Counted from the stretch's first letter, positions 41,335 through 50,263 are shown. The stretch: 64,000 nucleotides of DNA from Xanthobacteraceae bacterium (GCA_019635635.1 JAHBZB010000001.1:1302001-1366000); one strand, 5' to 3'. Notes: a model not told the origin generated them from the sequence alone. Numbers and translations: made by a program.

Positions 41335-44300
41335 TTGTTGCAGACGACGCTGCTTGGACTGGCGCTTGCGCTGATCGCCGCGATTCTCGCGGCGTTCGCA
41401 GCACCCTTGTTCATCGACTGGAACGGCTGGCGGCCCCAACTCGAAGCGCAGGCGAGCGCGCTCGCGGGCACGCGCGTCACCATCTCCGGCAATATCGAAC
41501 TGACGTTGCTACCGACGCCGGCTTTCGTGCTGCGCGACGTTTCGCTGGGCGACGCGGAAAAGGGCACCGGTATGCGTGCCAGCGAGATGCGCGGCTCGCT
41601 GGCGCTGACGGCACTTCTCTCCGGCAAGGTCGAGGCAAGCGAATTCGTGATCTCGCGCCCCGCGATCCGGCTCGTGATTGAGAAGGACGGAACGTTGCTG
41701 TTGCCATCGGGCGCAACCGGCGGGCAGGAGATTTCGGTCAGCAGCTTCGTGTTCGAGGCAGGTTCGCTCACGGTCGAGGATCGGCGCACGAATTCGCTTC
41801 TAATGGCGGACGACTTCTCCGCGCGCGGCGAACTGGTCGCGCGCGAAGGGCCGTTCCGGCTCGACGGCGGCTTCCGGCTGAATGGGGCGCGCTGGATTTT
41901 GAAAGTTGGCGGCAGCCGCTTCGGACCGGATCACGCTGGTAAAATCCGGCTTTCGCTCGAGAGTCCCGCCGACAGGGTGGTCTTCGATGCGGAAGGCTCG
42001 CTTGCGCTCGCGAATACAGCGCCACGTTTCGACGGAAAGCTGACACTGTCGCAGCAGAGCGGTGCGCTGCCGTGGCGTGTCTCGGCGGACGCGGCGGGTG
42101 ATGCCGCCGAAATGCGGCTCGCTAATCTCGAACTTGCGCTCGGCAAGGGCGAGTTGCCGATAACGCTCTCGGGCGAAGCCAAGCTCACGCCGCGCGCGAA
42201 CGGTGCGATCGAGGCAACACTTGCCAGCAAGCGCATCGATCTCGATCTCGGCGATCCCAAGGCGGGAGCGGCGGGTGCGGCTTACGTGTTGCCGCGGCTC
42301 GTGGAGGCGCGCGAGTTGCTTGCCGCGCTGCCGCTTTCGGCCCGGCTTACGCTTTCGGCCGATGGCGTGCTCGCGGGCGGTCAGCTTATCCGCGATCTGC
42401 ATGCGGGCTTGCGCACGCAGGACGGCGCGGTGTTGCTCGAGCGTTTCGAGGCGCGGCTGCCCGGACGCTCTACCGTCAATCTTTCCGGCAAGCATGACGG
42501 CGAGCGCTTCAATGGGCCGCTCTCGTTCGTCGCGGAAGAGCCGCAGATTTTTGCGCGCTGGCTGCTCGGCGAAGAGCTTTCCGGAAAAATCCAGATGCCT
42601 TCCGCGTTGCAGTTCAATGCGACGCTCGGGATCAAGCCGGACGAGGTCGTGATCGGGGACATCCGGGCGCTCGTGGAGCGCGTGAAAATCGGCGGGCGGC
42701 TCCTGATCCAGCCGTGGCGCGAACCGCAAAGCTACGTCGTGCAGGCCGATCTGGAAACGCAAGGTGCCGACTTCGACGCGATCCTGCCGCTCGTGGCGGC
42801 CGCTGCCGATACGCTGCGGCAGCAGAAATTCACGCTCAATCTTTACGCGACCGGCTCGCGGCTGCTGAACAGGCCGTTGCCGCGCGCAAGTCTCGCGCTC
42901 ACCAATCTCGCCGACGGTTTCCAGATCAAGAATCTTTCGCTCGACGATTTCGACGGCGTGTCGGCGGTGGTGAAATATGCTTCCGGTGCGCAGGGCACGC
43001 TGGAGTTTTCGGGCGAAGCGACGAAGGCAAGCGGGCTTGCCGCGGTGCTCGAATATCTCTCCGGCAGCGCAGACTTTGCGCAGATCGCCGCGAAATATGC
43101 AGCGGCCCGTTTCCCGATCAAAATCGAGGGCACGGCCACGCCGGCAAAGAACGGCTGGCGGACGTCGATCAAATCAGGTGCTGCGACACTCGCGCTCGAT
43201 CTCGGCGAATTGCGCGATGCGCGGCGGCCGGTTGAAGCCGTGTTGCAACTTCCCGACACGGAAATTTCGGCGAAGGGCGAGTTTCATGTCAGTAAGGACG
43301 GCCGCTTCGAGCCAGCATTTGCGCTTGCGCTGAAATCTTCCGATTTGCGAAACGCATTCGCGCTCGCCGCGCGCGCATCGGAAACGGCGTTACCGGCAAG
43401 CGGCAACGCGACACTGGTGCGCGACGGAAACAATCTCGTGCTCGACAAGATTGGCCTCGAACTCGCGGGCGCGCGCGGGCAGGGCAGGATTTCGTTTCCG
43501 CTCGGCGCGGTGTCGCCTTTCTCCGGTGTGTTTTCGCTGGATAAGGCCAATGCCGCGCCGCTGTTTTCGCTCGTGTTCGGCCCGCCTAATCAAGTAGGCA
43601 CATTTTCCGATCTTGCCGGTTCGCTGCGCATGGAGATCGCCTCGCTCGATCTGAACGAGCGCGTTTCGTTACAGAAGGCGGCGTTCAACCTGCGGCTTAC
43701 GGGTTCGGAAGCGTTGTTCGAAGAATTCCGGGCCGGGCTTGCCGGCGGCAAGGTTTCCGGCGTACTGCGGATCGCAGATTCAAGTCCGCGCCTCGTCGAT
43801 CTCAAGGCGGATTTCAGCGAGGTTGCGTTTACGCAGCTTTTCGGGACTGGCGCGGTTCGCGGCACGGTGCGCGGCAATCTCGCGTTGAGCGCAAGCGGCG
43901 ACACGCAGGAAGCGCTGTTTTCGAGTGTGGCGGGGCAGGGGACCATTGCGGTCCTCAATCTCGAACTCGAACGCACTGACGCCACCGCGGTCGCCTATGT
44001 GTTCGGCATGGCGGCAAGGGAAGCACCCGACGAAACCAAAGCCGAGCAGACGCTGATCGCCGCACTGGAACGCGCACCGCTGAAGGTTTCGAAGCTGGAG
44101 GCACCGCTTGTGATCGCTAATGGAATCTTCCGCAGCGGCACGGCGCGCGCGGTCGCGGGCAATACCGAAATTACGCTTTCCGGCGCGCTCGACCTGCCAA
44201 AGCGGAGCGTGGACGCGCTCCTGAACATTGAAGTCACCGGAAATTCGGCGGTGCGGCCGGGTGCTGCGATCCGCTGGCAGGGGCCGCTTGGCAGCCCGGA

Positions 44301-44502
44301 GCGCAAGGTGGATGCGCGCGCGTTGATTACCGCGATCACGTTGCGGGCAATCGAGCGCGCGCCCGCGAATCTTCCGCCTGAAGAACGTAAACCTGTTTCG
44401 AAAAAGAAACGAAATCCGTCGAATACCGAAACGGATTCTGCGCCGCCCTTGCCGCCGGTTCAGAACGTCGCGCCGGCTTCGCAGCCGCGCAGCCAGAACT
44501 AG
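41335..44502 (+). CDS. AsmA family protein (TTG start)
   Basis: This large 1055-residue protein has one N-terminal membrane helix (LLGLALALIAAILAAFAAPLF) followed by DWNGWRPQLEAQASALAGTRVTI, the AsmA start motif. A long beta-strand-rich periplasmic body with repeated strand-turn patterns ends in the conserved AsmA C-terminal part (GTIAVLNLELERTDATAVAYVF, VTGNSAVRPGAAIRWQGPLGSPERKVDARAL). AsmA-like proteins are thought to bridge the envelope and move phospholipids to the outer membrane. The start is TTG at 41335 with GGGAG upstream. The stop TAG overlaps the folA stop on the other strand within CTAG. Confidence 0.9.
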   Translation: MLQTTLLGLALALIAAILAAFAAPLFIDWNGWRPQLEAQASALAGTRVTISGNIELTLLPTPAFVLRDVSLGDAEKGTGMRASEMRGSLALTALLSGKVEASEFVISRPAIRLVIEKDGTLLLPSGATGGQEISVSSFVFEAGSLTVEDRRTNSLLMADDFSARGELVAREGPFRLDGGFRLNGARWILKVGGSRFGPDHAGKIRLSLESPADRVVFDAEGSLALANTAPRFDGKLTLSQQSGALPWRVSADAAGDAAEMRLANLELALGKGELPITLSGEAKLTPRANGAIEATLASKRIDLDLGDPKAGAAGAAYVLPRLVEARELLAALPLSARLTLSADGVLAGGQLIRDLHAGLRTQDGAVLLERFEARLPGRSTVNLSGKHDGERFNGPLSFVAEEPQIFARWLLGEELSGKIQMPSALQFNATLGIKPDEVVIGDIRALVERVKIGGRLLIQPWREPQSYVVQADLETQGADFDAILPLVAAAADTLRQQKFTLNLYATGSRLLNRPLPRASLALTNLADGFQIKNLSLDDFDGVSAVVKYASGAQGTLEFSGEATKASGLAAVLEYLSGSADFAQIAAKYAAARFPIKIEGTATPAKNGWRTSIKSGAATLALDLGELRDARRPVEAVLQLPDTEISAKGEFHVSKDGRFEPAFALALKSSDLRNAFALAARASETALPASGNATLVRDGNNLVLDKIGLELAGARGQGRISFPLGAVSPFSGVFSLDKANAAPLFSLVFGPPNQVGTFSDLAGSLRMEIASLDLNERVSLQKAAFNLRLTGSEALFEEFRAGLAGGKVSGVLRIADSSPRLVDLKADFSEVAFTQLFGTGAVRGTVRGNLALSASGDTQEALFSSVAGQGTIAVLNLELERTDATAVAYVFGMAAREAPDETKAEQTLIAALERAPLKVSKLEAPLVIANGIFRSGTARAVAGNTEITLSGALDLPKRSVDALLNIEVTGNSAVRPGAAIRWQGPLGSPERKVDARALITAITLRAIERAPANLPPEERKPVSKKKRNPSNTETDSAPPLPPVQNVAPASQPRSQN

Positions 44503-45014
44503 GGCTTCCGCTCCAGCGTCACGACCGAAAAGGCGTGGTCGTCTTTCTCGCTTTGCATCGGTCCTTCGCGGCGGGTTTCGCGAAACGCGCTACGATCATA
44601 CTTCGGAAAATAAACATCGCCTTCGGGCTTCGCGTGCACTTCGGTAAGCTCGATTTTTGCAGCGCACGGCAGCGTCTCCTCGAACAAGGCGCTGCCGCCG
44701 ATGATAGCGATTTCGCTCGCGCCGGATTGCTTCGCGGCTTCGTTCGCGAGCTTCAGGACTTCTTCGAGCGAATGGCCGGCGATCACGCCGTCCGCGCGCC
44801 AGTCCTTGTCGTGAGTCAGTACGAGACTGGTACGTCCCGGTAGCGGCCTGCCGATCGACTCGTAAGTCTTGCGGCCCATGACCATGGGTTTGCCCATCGT
44901 GACGGCCTTGAAATGTTTCAGATCGCCCGGAATGCGCCATGGCAACGCGCCGCGGCGGCCGATGACGCCGTTTTCCGCGATGGCGACAACCAGGACGAGG
45001 GGGAACGAATTCAC
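44499..45014 (-). CDS. folA: Dihydrofolate reductase
   Basis: FolA reduces dihydrofolate to tetrahydrofolate with NADPH, feeding thymidylate and methionine synthesis. The 171-residue protein has VVAIAENGVIGRRGALPWRIPGDLKHFKAVT (folate and NADPH site, catalytic Asp in GDLKHF), MVMGRKTYESIGRPLPGRTSLVLT and EIAIIGGSALFEETL. The start is GTG at 45014, overlapping the sspB stop as GTGA, so it is coupled to sspB. Its natural partner thyA begins at 63589. It ends convergent with the AsmA gene. Confidence 0.96.
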   Translation of the reverse strand: MNSFPLVLVVAIAENGVIGRRGALPWRIPGDLKHFKAVTMGKPMVMGRKTYESIGRPLPGRTSLVLTHDKDWRADGVIAGHSLEEVLKLANEAAKQSGASEIAIIGGSALFEETLPCAAKIELTEVHAKPEGDVYFPKYDRSAFRETRREGPMQSEKDDHAFSVVTLERKP

Positions 45015-45568
45015 TTCTTGCGAAACTTGTCGAGGCTGACGATCTGCGCGCCGGTGCCGTCGGCCTGCTCGGCGGCGGCCGTTTCGCGCACGGGCTTGGC
45101 GACTTCGGGCTCGGAGCCCGCACCCTTTGGCGGCGTCACGGCAAGCGGCTTCTCGCCGCTCTTGTCGTTGTTCGCGGCTTTCAACTCGCCGCTCACGCCT
45201 TCGGAGTTTTCGTTGGACTGCACTTCGAATTGCAATCCGAACTGTACGGACGGATCGAAGAAGCCTTTGACGGCCGCAAACGGAATCAACAGCCGCTCGG
45301 GCGAGCCGTTGAACGACACGCCGACCTCGAAGGCGTGCTCGCCGACCTTCAGATCCCAGAACTGATGCTGGAGCACGATCGTCATTTCTTCCGGAAACTG
45401 CGCGCGCAGCCGGTCGGAAATGCGCAAGCCCGGCGCGCACGTGTCGAAGGCGATGAAGAAATGATGCTCGCCGGGCAGGCCGTCGCGGGCAACGTCGGTG
45501 AGCACCTTGCGGACGACGCCGCGCAGCGCGTCCTGTGCGAGCAGATCGTAACGGATAAGATCGGTCAT
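45011..45568 (-). CDS. sspB: ClpXP adaptor protein SspB, alphaproteobacterial type
   Basis: SspB binds the ssrA tag and delivers tagged proteins to ClpXP. The 185-residue protein has the SspB fold at about 28-118 (GLPGEHHFFIAFDTCAPGLRISDRLRAQFPEEMTIVLQHQFWDL, FNGSPERLLIPFAAVKGFFDPSVQFGLQF). A disordered linker follows, ending in IVSLDKFRKK, the short ClpX-binding tail typical of SspB. It lies just downstream of ssrA in the same direction and overlaps folA by 4 bases. The ATG at 45568 has no strong SD. Confidence 0.94.
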   Translation of the reverse strand: MTDLIRYDLLAQDALRGVVRKVLTDVARDGLPGEHHFFIAFDTCAPGLRISDRLRAQFPEEMTIVLQHQFWDLKVGEHAFEVGVSFNGSPERLLIPFAAVKGFFDPSVQFGLQFEVQSNENSEGVSGELKAANNDKSGEKPLAVTPPKGAGSEPEVAKPVRETAAAEQADGTGAQIVSLDKFRKK

Positions 45569-45611
45569 TGAGCCAGTGAACCCGATTCCGGGTGAGCGCG
45601 CCAGCGCACAT

Positions 45612-45648
45612 AAAAAGCAAGTGGAGGCTTCTGTTGCCAGGTGCCTCC
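45612..45648 (-). terminator. Intrinsic terminator of ssrA
   Basis: On the minus strand GGAGGC (45643-45648) pairs with GCCTCC (45623-45628), and a T run (complement of 45612-45616) follows six bases later. It ends the tmRNA precursor; part of the stem may belong to the mature RNA. Confidence 0.6.
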
Positions 45649-45945
45649 GAACCCCGCCTGAAAGTGCTAACCCTCAGGGCTTAATTCCCAGTGATCAAAC
45701 CGCTTACGCGGCCTGAGCAACCGGAGCATAGTTGTCATTCGCAACTATAAGAGGCCCGATAACGGCGGAACCATGCCGGGCGAAAGCTGCGCTCTTTACA
45801 CCCTCGTCGATCCTGTTTCGCCCCCGCCGGAGCCCGGCGATCTCATGCCGTTACCGGGTTCTGGTGGAGGCGCCGGGTACCGCCCCCGGGTCCGAATGGT
45901 TTATTACAACGAGCGTTTATCGCCATAGCCGGATTGCTCCGGCAT
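45640..45945 (-). ncRNA. ssrA: Circularly permuted two-piece tmRNA
   Basis: tmRNA rescues stalled ribosomes and tags the unfinished protein. On the minus strand the acceptor piece comes first and ends GGCGCCTCCACCA, with the CCA at 45862-45864. After an intervening segment the coding piece starts near GGGGGCGAAACAGGATCGACG (within about 45801-45826). It encodes the tag ANDNYAPVAQAA from the resume codon GCG (45740-45742) to TAA (45704-45706). Permutation and this tag are hallmarks of alphaproteobacteria. The outer ends are estimates. The gene lies just upstream of sspB on the same strand. Confidence 0.95.
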
Positions 45946-45988
45946 CCCGAATATAGGCGTTTCAACGTGGCGGTTAAAGGGCGGAGAT

Positions 45989-46153
45989 TTAGGCTTTCCC
46001 CTGCTTCACTTTGAAATATTGCCCCGCGGCAGCGACCAAAAATCCCAATCCGCCGATCAGGAACAGAAAAAATGCGTTGCTTGTGCCCGCGGTAAGATAG
46101 GCGGCGAACAGCGACAACATGCCGGCCAGTGCGTAGGTCAATACAAGCTGCAT
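45989..46153 (-). CDS. 54-residue two-helix membrane protein
   Basis: This small protein starts MQLVLTYALAGMLSLFAAYL and ends GQYFKVKQGKA, with a second helix NAFFLFLIGGLGFLVAAA. It has two membrane segments and a short basic tail. The ATG at 46153 shares a base with the stop of the RidA-like gene (TGATG), so it is probably translated from the same message. No known family. ssrA follows about 45 bases downstream on the same strand. Confidence 0.7.
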   Translation of the reverse strand: MQLVLTYALAGMLSLFAAYLTAGTSNAFFLFLIGGLGFLVAAAGQYFKVKQGKA

Positions 46154-46533
46154 CAGTCGCTCCGCATGGCGATCACTTCCAGTTCGACGCGCGCGTTCAG
46201 CGCAAGCCCGTTCGCACCGAAAGCCGAGCGCGCCGGATAAGGCGGCTCGAAATATTCGAGATAGATATTGTTGAAAGCTGGCCAGTCCTTCATGTCGGAC
46301 AGCATCACCAGACATTTCACGACGTGCTTCGCGCCGAGGCCGTTCGCCTTCAGCGTCGAGAACACGTTTTCCATCACCTGACGGAATTCGTCTTCGGCGG
46401 TCTTGTTATTGAGCTCCAGCTTGCCGGGAAGGGTGCCGAGCTGTCCCGAGAGGAAGAACAGATCGCCTGCGCGCATGCCTTCGGAGAACGGCAAGCCGTC
46501 GGGCATGTGGCCGCCCGGTTTCATGACGGACAT
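46153..46533 (-). CDS. RidA family protein
   Basis: This 126-residue trimeric RidA/YjgF-type protein belongs to a family whose best-known members hydrolyse reactive enamine and imine intermediates from PLP enzymes. Visible features are LPFSEGMRAGDLFFLSGQLG, EFRQVMENVFSTLKANGLGAKHVVKCLVMLSDMKDWPAFNNIYLEYF and PARSAFGANGLALNARVELEVIA, with the conserved Arg in PARSAFGA. The ATG at 46533 overlaps the stop of the upstream gene (TGATG), as its own stop overlaps the next start. Whether it is a true enamine deaminase cannot be read from sequence. Confidence 0.9.
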   Translation of the reverse strand: MSVMKPGGHMPDGLPFSEGMRAGDLFFLSGQLGTLPGKLELNNKTAEDEFRQVMENVFSTLKANGLGAKHVVKCLVMLSDMKDWPAFNNIYLEYFEPPYPARSAFGANGLALNARVELEVIAMRSD

Positions 46534-47789
46534 CAGCGCTCGACGACCTCGAGCGCGACAGTGCGATAAGCGCCGGCCACGTTCTGCACGCGCGCGGCGG
46601 CGTCGCCGCTGCCGAGAATGCCGAGAAGGTAGATGCCGCCCTGGCGGCGCGGCAGGATCAGATAATAAGTCGAGGAAACTTCGCTCGCCTTGCAGGAGGT
46701 GAACATCGTCACCGATTTCGTATCGGCAGCAGGAAGCGCGCCGGAATCGAACTTGCCCTTGCAGGCCGCGGAATCGGCAGAGATCACGTCCTTGCGGACC
46801 TGCTCGATGGTGTCGGCGCGCGCGGCGGGAAGAATGCGCAGCGAGCCCTGAAACTCGTCGGCGCGCCACACGACGTCATAGCGCTTCTGCAATTCGCCCG
46901 AGAGTTGTTCGGGCTTCTGAAACTCGAAGGTGAAATTCGCGCGGCGCAAAATGTCGGAAGCAACCCGCGTCGCCTCGGCGCGCGTTTCGGGTGTCGGTGC
47001 GGCGTTCACGTTGAGCGGCGGATCGGGGCGGCGATCGGAGCGCGGTCCGTCGACGTCGCGCTCGCGGCCGCGCGGCGGCATCGGCGTGTTGGCAAGCCGG
47101 GTCGAACCCTGATTGGAGAAGCTGCCGCTCGAGCCGGTGCCGTTGGTCTGCGTCTGCTGCTGTTGCTGAGGCACCGTGCGGTTGTCGCTCCGGCGTCCGG
47201 TGTCGCGCTCGTCGATGCGCGGATCGCTGTTGCGCGGCTGGGTATTGCGGTCGTCCTGCCGGGGGCGGTCGTCGCCGCCGGGTCCATCGACATAGCCCTT
47301 CGACTTTCGCGCGCAATTCAGGATCTCGGTCAGCATCGCATTGGTGTTCGTCAGATTGAACACCGCTTCGCGGTTGTCGTTGACACGCACGACCATCCGG
47401 TAGCCGTAGCGGAACTGATTGAACAGAGCCGCGCTGTCGGCGAGCGTCGCACGCAGGAGCTTGGTATTGACCGCGCGGCCGTTGACCGAGAGCGGCTGAT
47501 TGCCGTCGATCCGGATATCGATGTCGAAGTTGCGCCCCGGCGTCAGATTCCACTCGGGGCTGGAGAAGCCGACCGCCCATTCGAGCGACTCGGAAACCGA
47601 GAACAGCAGGGTCAGGCCGTTGCGGTAATTCGCGGAGGCTGCGCAATGCGAGAAGCGGCGGCTCTGGTCGTTGGTGAAGACACCGATTTGCCAGCCGCCG
47701 ACGTCATAGCGGTTGATTTCTCGGGCGGCGGCGGGTTGTGCCACGCAGGCAGCGGCGGCAAGGGCGATGGCAGGCAGAAAGCGCTTCAC
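46533..47789 (-). CDS. Exported protein with two domains and a polar linker, unknown function
   Basis: The product is about 418 residues. The GTG at 47789 starts a signal peptide (VKRFLPAIALAAAACVAQPAAA) with GGGAG 9 bases upstream. An N-terminal domain (EINRYDVGGWQIGVFTNDQSRRFSHCAASANYRNG to about residue 165) recalls the invasion-associated locus B style, but I would not name it. A disordered, Arg/Asp/Gln-rich linker (DDRPRQDDRNTQPRNSD, VPQQQQQTQTNGTGSSGS) runs to about 290. The C-terminal domain has two Cys and ends YYLILPRRQGGIYLLGILGSG. It is the first gene of a chain with RidA and the 54-residue protein. Confidence 0.7.
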   Translation of the reverse strand: MKRFLPAIALAAAACVAQPAAAREINRYDVGGWQIGVFTNDQSRRFSHCAASANYRNGLTLLFSVSESLEWAVGFSSPEWNLTPGRNFDIDIRIDGNQPLSVNGRAVNTKLLRATLADSAALFNQFRYGYRMVVRVNDNREAVFNLTNTNAMLTEILNCARKSKGYVDGPGGDDRPRQDDRNTQPRNSDPRIDERDTGRRSDNRTVPQQQQQTQTNGTGSSGSFSNQGSTRLANTPMPPRGRERDVDGPRSDRRPDPPLNVNAAPTPETRAEATRVASDILRRANFTFEFQKPEQLSGELQKRYDVVWRADEFQGSLRILPAARADTIEQVRKDVISADSAACKGKFDSGALPAADTKSVTMFTSCKASEVSSTYYLILPRRQGGIYLLGILGSGDAAARVQNVAGAYRTVALEVVER

Positions 47790-47900
47790 GTCCCGGAACT
47801 CCCTGTTGTCGGGTTTTTCGTTGGGTTTGCGAATGATGATGGCAGACGCGGCCTGATGCAACGGGGCCGTTCCACGCCTCGCGCAGGCGTGATTCGAGGC

Positions 47901-48515
47901 TCACCGCGTCCGGGTCAGCGCCAGCCAGATGCCGCCGCCGATCAGGAAACTACCTGAGATCTTAGAAAGCAGCCGCATGCGCGTGTTCGACAGTAGCGCG
48001 CCAGCGCGGCCTGCGGTGACGGCGTAGACCGAATCGAAAATCGCCGCCGTCACCATCGCGGTGACACCCAGCAGAAGTACCTGTTCGAGGTAATTCGCCT
48101 TCGGATCGATGAATTGCGGAAACAGCGCGCCGAACAGCACGATGATTTTCGGATTGCTCATCAGCACCACGAAGCCCTGCACGAAGAAGCCGCTGCGCGG
48201 CCTTTGCGCCGCTTCGTCCGCGTCGAAAGTGCCTCTCGAGCGGAACAGCTTGATGCCGAGCCATACGAGATAGGCCGCGCCCGCGAGCCGCACCACCTCG
48301 AACCACCAGCCGATCGCTTCGATGAAGGAGGCAAGGCCGAGAATGACGACGCCGATCATCACGGCGAGCCCGAGCTGCGTGCCCGCGACGTTCAGAAGCC
48401 CCGCGCGTGCGCCGAAGCGCAGGCTGTTCGCGACGATCACGGTGACCGTCGGACCCGGCACGATAATGAGAACGATGCAGGTTGCGAGATAAGCGAGATA
48501 GAGATTGAGCGACAT
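47901..48515 (-). CDS. LysE family amino-acid exporter
   Basis: This 204-residue inner-membrane protein has six hydrophobic segments. LVLIIVPGPTVTVIVANSLRFGARAGLLNVAGTQLG is the LysE/RhtB signature (PGP and GARAG-N-G), followed by LAGAAYLVWLGIKLFRS and VQGFVVLMSNPKIIVLFGALFPQFI. Such proteins export amino acids or small metabolites; the substrate cannot be inferred. The ATG at 48515 has a weak GGAAA upstream. It shares no obvious operon with its neighbours. Confidence 0.9.
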   Translation of the reverse strand: MSLNLYLAYLATCIVLIIVPGPTVTVIVANSLRFGARAGLLNVAGTQLGLAVMIGVVILGLASFIEAIGWWFEVVRLAGAAYLVWLGIKLFRSRGTFDADEAAQRPRSGFFVQGFVVLMSNPKIIVLFGALFPQFIDPKANYLEQVLLLGVTAMVTAAIFDSVYAVTAGRAGALLSNTRMRLLSKISGSFLIGGGIWLALTRTR

Positions 48516-48591
48516 GGGATTTCCGCGGCTGTCATCTTTCGAGGCTCGCAAACTTCGTTTACTTGCGCTCCCTAGGATCGAACGGCAGCTT

Positions 48592-49152
48592 TCACCGCAT
48601 GGATGAATTTGTCCATATGCGCCGCAAGTGGCCGACGAAAGACCGGATACAATCGTGTAAATAAGGGAGCCCTGTCGGCTTACTGGCTCGCGTTGCGGCT
48701 TCGACCGCCCGCGGCCCGACCTGACCGAGAAATTTCCGCTCGCGCGGGCGCGAAAGCTTCGAGACGGCTTTTGCCAAAGGCAGCCACTGCACGGCGCGTA
48801 CTTCGTGCAGGAGTTCGCGCTGCTTGCCTTTCGCTTCCATACGCCAGAATTTTGCGACCTTGGGCAGGCCGCCGCTGCGGTATTCGATCTGGCCGAGATA
48901 CTCGTACACGGCGACATCGCGCCCGGTCTCCTCGATCGCTTCGCGCTTCGCGGCGGCGAGCAGGGTTTCGTTCCGGTGCAATTTTCCCTTGGGCAGTACC
49001 CAGGTTTTCCGTGCGCGTAGTTGTACGACGGCGATCAGCGGCTTTCTTCCTCCGCGCAGGACGATGCCGCCCGCAGCCAGGATCGGGCGCAACGCCAGTT
49101 TTTTCTTCGCCGGTGCCATGGGTATCGCCGGAATCTTCTCGGACAGGCGCAT
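48592..49152 (-). CDS. Nudix hydrolase
   Basis: This protein of about 186 residues has a Nudix fold. The Nudix box reads GKLHRNETLLAAAKREAIEETGRDV (Glu residues of REAIEETG bind metal), preceded by AAGGIVLRGGRKPLIAVVQLRARKTWVLPK. Enzymes of this kind split nucleoside-diphosphate-linked substrates; specificity is not evident, though the layout recalls diadenosine and diphosphoinositol hydrolases. ATGs at 49152 and 49119 are both possible starts and neither has a good SD. It is divergent from the DUF4189 gene. Confidence 0.85.
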   Translation of the reverse strand: MRLSEKIPAIPMAPAKKKLALRPILAAGGIVLRGGRKPLIAVVQLRARKTWVLPKGKLHRNETLLAAAKREAIEETGRDVAVYEYLGQIEYRSGGLPKVAKFWRMEAKGKQRELLHEVRAVQWLPLAKAVSKLSRPRERKFLGQVGPRAVEAATRASKPTGLPYLHDCIRSFVGHLRRIWTNSSMR

Positions 49153-49213
49153 TACCCATTTGTGACGCTTTGGGGAAGCGGTATAGAGTGCGCTCGTCCG
49201 GGGGAGGAATTTC

Positions 49214-49642
49214 ATGCGTAGGCAGTTTTATTGTGTCGCGGCGGCGATTTTGCTTTCGGCGGCGGCGTCCGGCGCGACGCGCGCGGAAGGTGCGCTTGCG
49301 ATCGGCATCACGCCGAATTTCGCGCAGGAAGGTTTTGCGGTCGGCGGATCGATCAACTATTCGACGCGCGCGGAAGCCGAACGCCGCGCACTCGACGAAT
49401 GCCGCGGCTTCAAGGGAGCGCCGAAGGCATCGGCGCGTTGCGAGATCGTCGCGACTTTCCGCCGCGAATGTTATGCGATCGCTTTCGACCCGGATGCGGA
49501 TACCCACGGCTACGGTTTTGCCGTCTCGCCGACGCGCCAGCTCGCGGAAGATCGCGCGCTCGCCGCTTGCCGGATGCGCTCGGACGAGAACCGCAAGAAT
49601 TCCTGCAAACTCGATCTGGTGCGTTGCGACGAGCGCGACTGA
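49214..49642 (+). CDS. Exported DUF4189-like protein
   Basis: This 142-residue protein has a signal peptide (MRRQFYCVAAAILLSAAASG, cleavage near TRAEG). The mature part reads GALAIGITPNFAQEGFAVGGS, then RAEAERRALDECRGF, ARCEIVATFRRECYAIAF and AEDRALAACRMR, with six Cys, the pattern of DUF4189. Function unknown; the Cys pairs suggest disulfides formed after export. The ATG at 49214 has a strong SD (GGGGAGG). Confidence 0.85.
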   Translation: MRRQFYCVAAAILLSAAASGATRAEGALAIGITPNFAQEGFAVGGSINYSTRAEAERRALDECRGFKGAPKASARCEIVATFRRECYAIAFDPDADTHGYGFAVSPTRQLAEDRALAACRMRSDENRKNSCKLDLVRCDERD

Positions 49643-49657
49643 TACGCGGCCCGCGCG

Positions 49658-50263
49658 CTACTTCTTCTCGAGTGCGCCGAAGAGCAGGTAGTTTCCGAGC
49701 GGGCCGTGGACCGAGATCGTCCAGTGCCCGAAATGCGAAGCATCGGTGCAGCCGCGCCCGCGGCCCTGGAAGATAAGCGTGATGCGCTGATAGCCGCCGT
49801 TGCCGGCCGTGAAGATGCCGGTGCCGGAAAACGGCGCCGTCAGCCGCCACTCCTTATAGAGAACGGGGCCGAGGCCCCGATCCTTGAACGCCGCGTCTCG
49901 GGTGTCGACCTCGAATACGGCGATCGCGTCCGGAATGACGAGCGTCAGGGTGCCTTCGTTTTTCTTGCCGTCGCGGAACGTGAAGACGAAGCGGTCTTTC
50001 TGTTGCGTAACCGCGAGCGTGTAGCGGTCGGAAGGACTGGCGATGCCCTTGATCTCGTCGGCATCGCCTTCGCCGATATAGAGCGTCGCGTCGCTCGCGA
50101 ATTTAAGTTCGCGGATGAGATCGCGCCGGTAGGAATCGAGCCGGGTATTTTCGACATAGCGCTGCCCCACGTTGGTGCAGCAGGCGCAGGCCTCGGCAGT
50201 GCCGCTATTAGCAAGTGCGAAAAGGGCTGCGAAAAGGGCGAAAACCGTTAGCTTTCCCGTCAC
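49658..50263 (-). CDS. Exported protein with CACC motif, unknown function
   Basis: The product has about 201 residues. GTG at 50263 with AAGGAA 7 bases upstream begins a signal peptide (VTGKLTVFALFAALFALANSG, TAEA). The mature N-terminus carries CACCTNVGQRYVENTRLDSYRRDLIREL, and one further Cys lies in GRGCTDASHFGHWTISVHGPLG. The clustered Cys could bind a metal or form disulfides. I do not recognise the family. An ATG at 50320 would extend it but lacks an SD. It is divergent from the DUF3551 array. Confidence 0.75.
   Translation of the reverse strand: MTGKLTVFALFAALFALANSGTAEACACCTNVGQRYVENTRLDSYRRDLIRELKFASDATLYIGEGDADEIKGIASPSDRYTLAVTQQKDRFVFTFRDGKKNEGTLTLVIPDAIAVFEVDTRDAAFKDRGLGPVLYKEWRLTAPFSGTGIFTAGNGGYQRITLIFQGRGRGCTDASHFGHWTISVHGPLGNYLLFGALEKK

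Noticed and set aside
47901-48917. Longer form of the LysE gene starting near 48917
   Set aside because: The upstream extension has no LysE similarity and overlaps the Nudix gene on the same strand in another frame; the ATG at 48515 starts the family motif.
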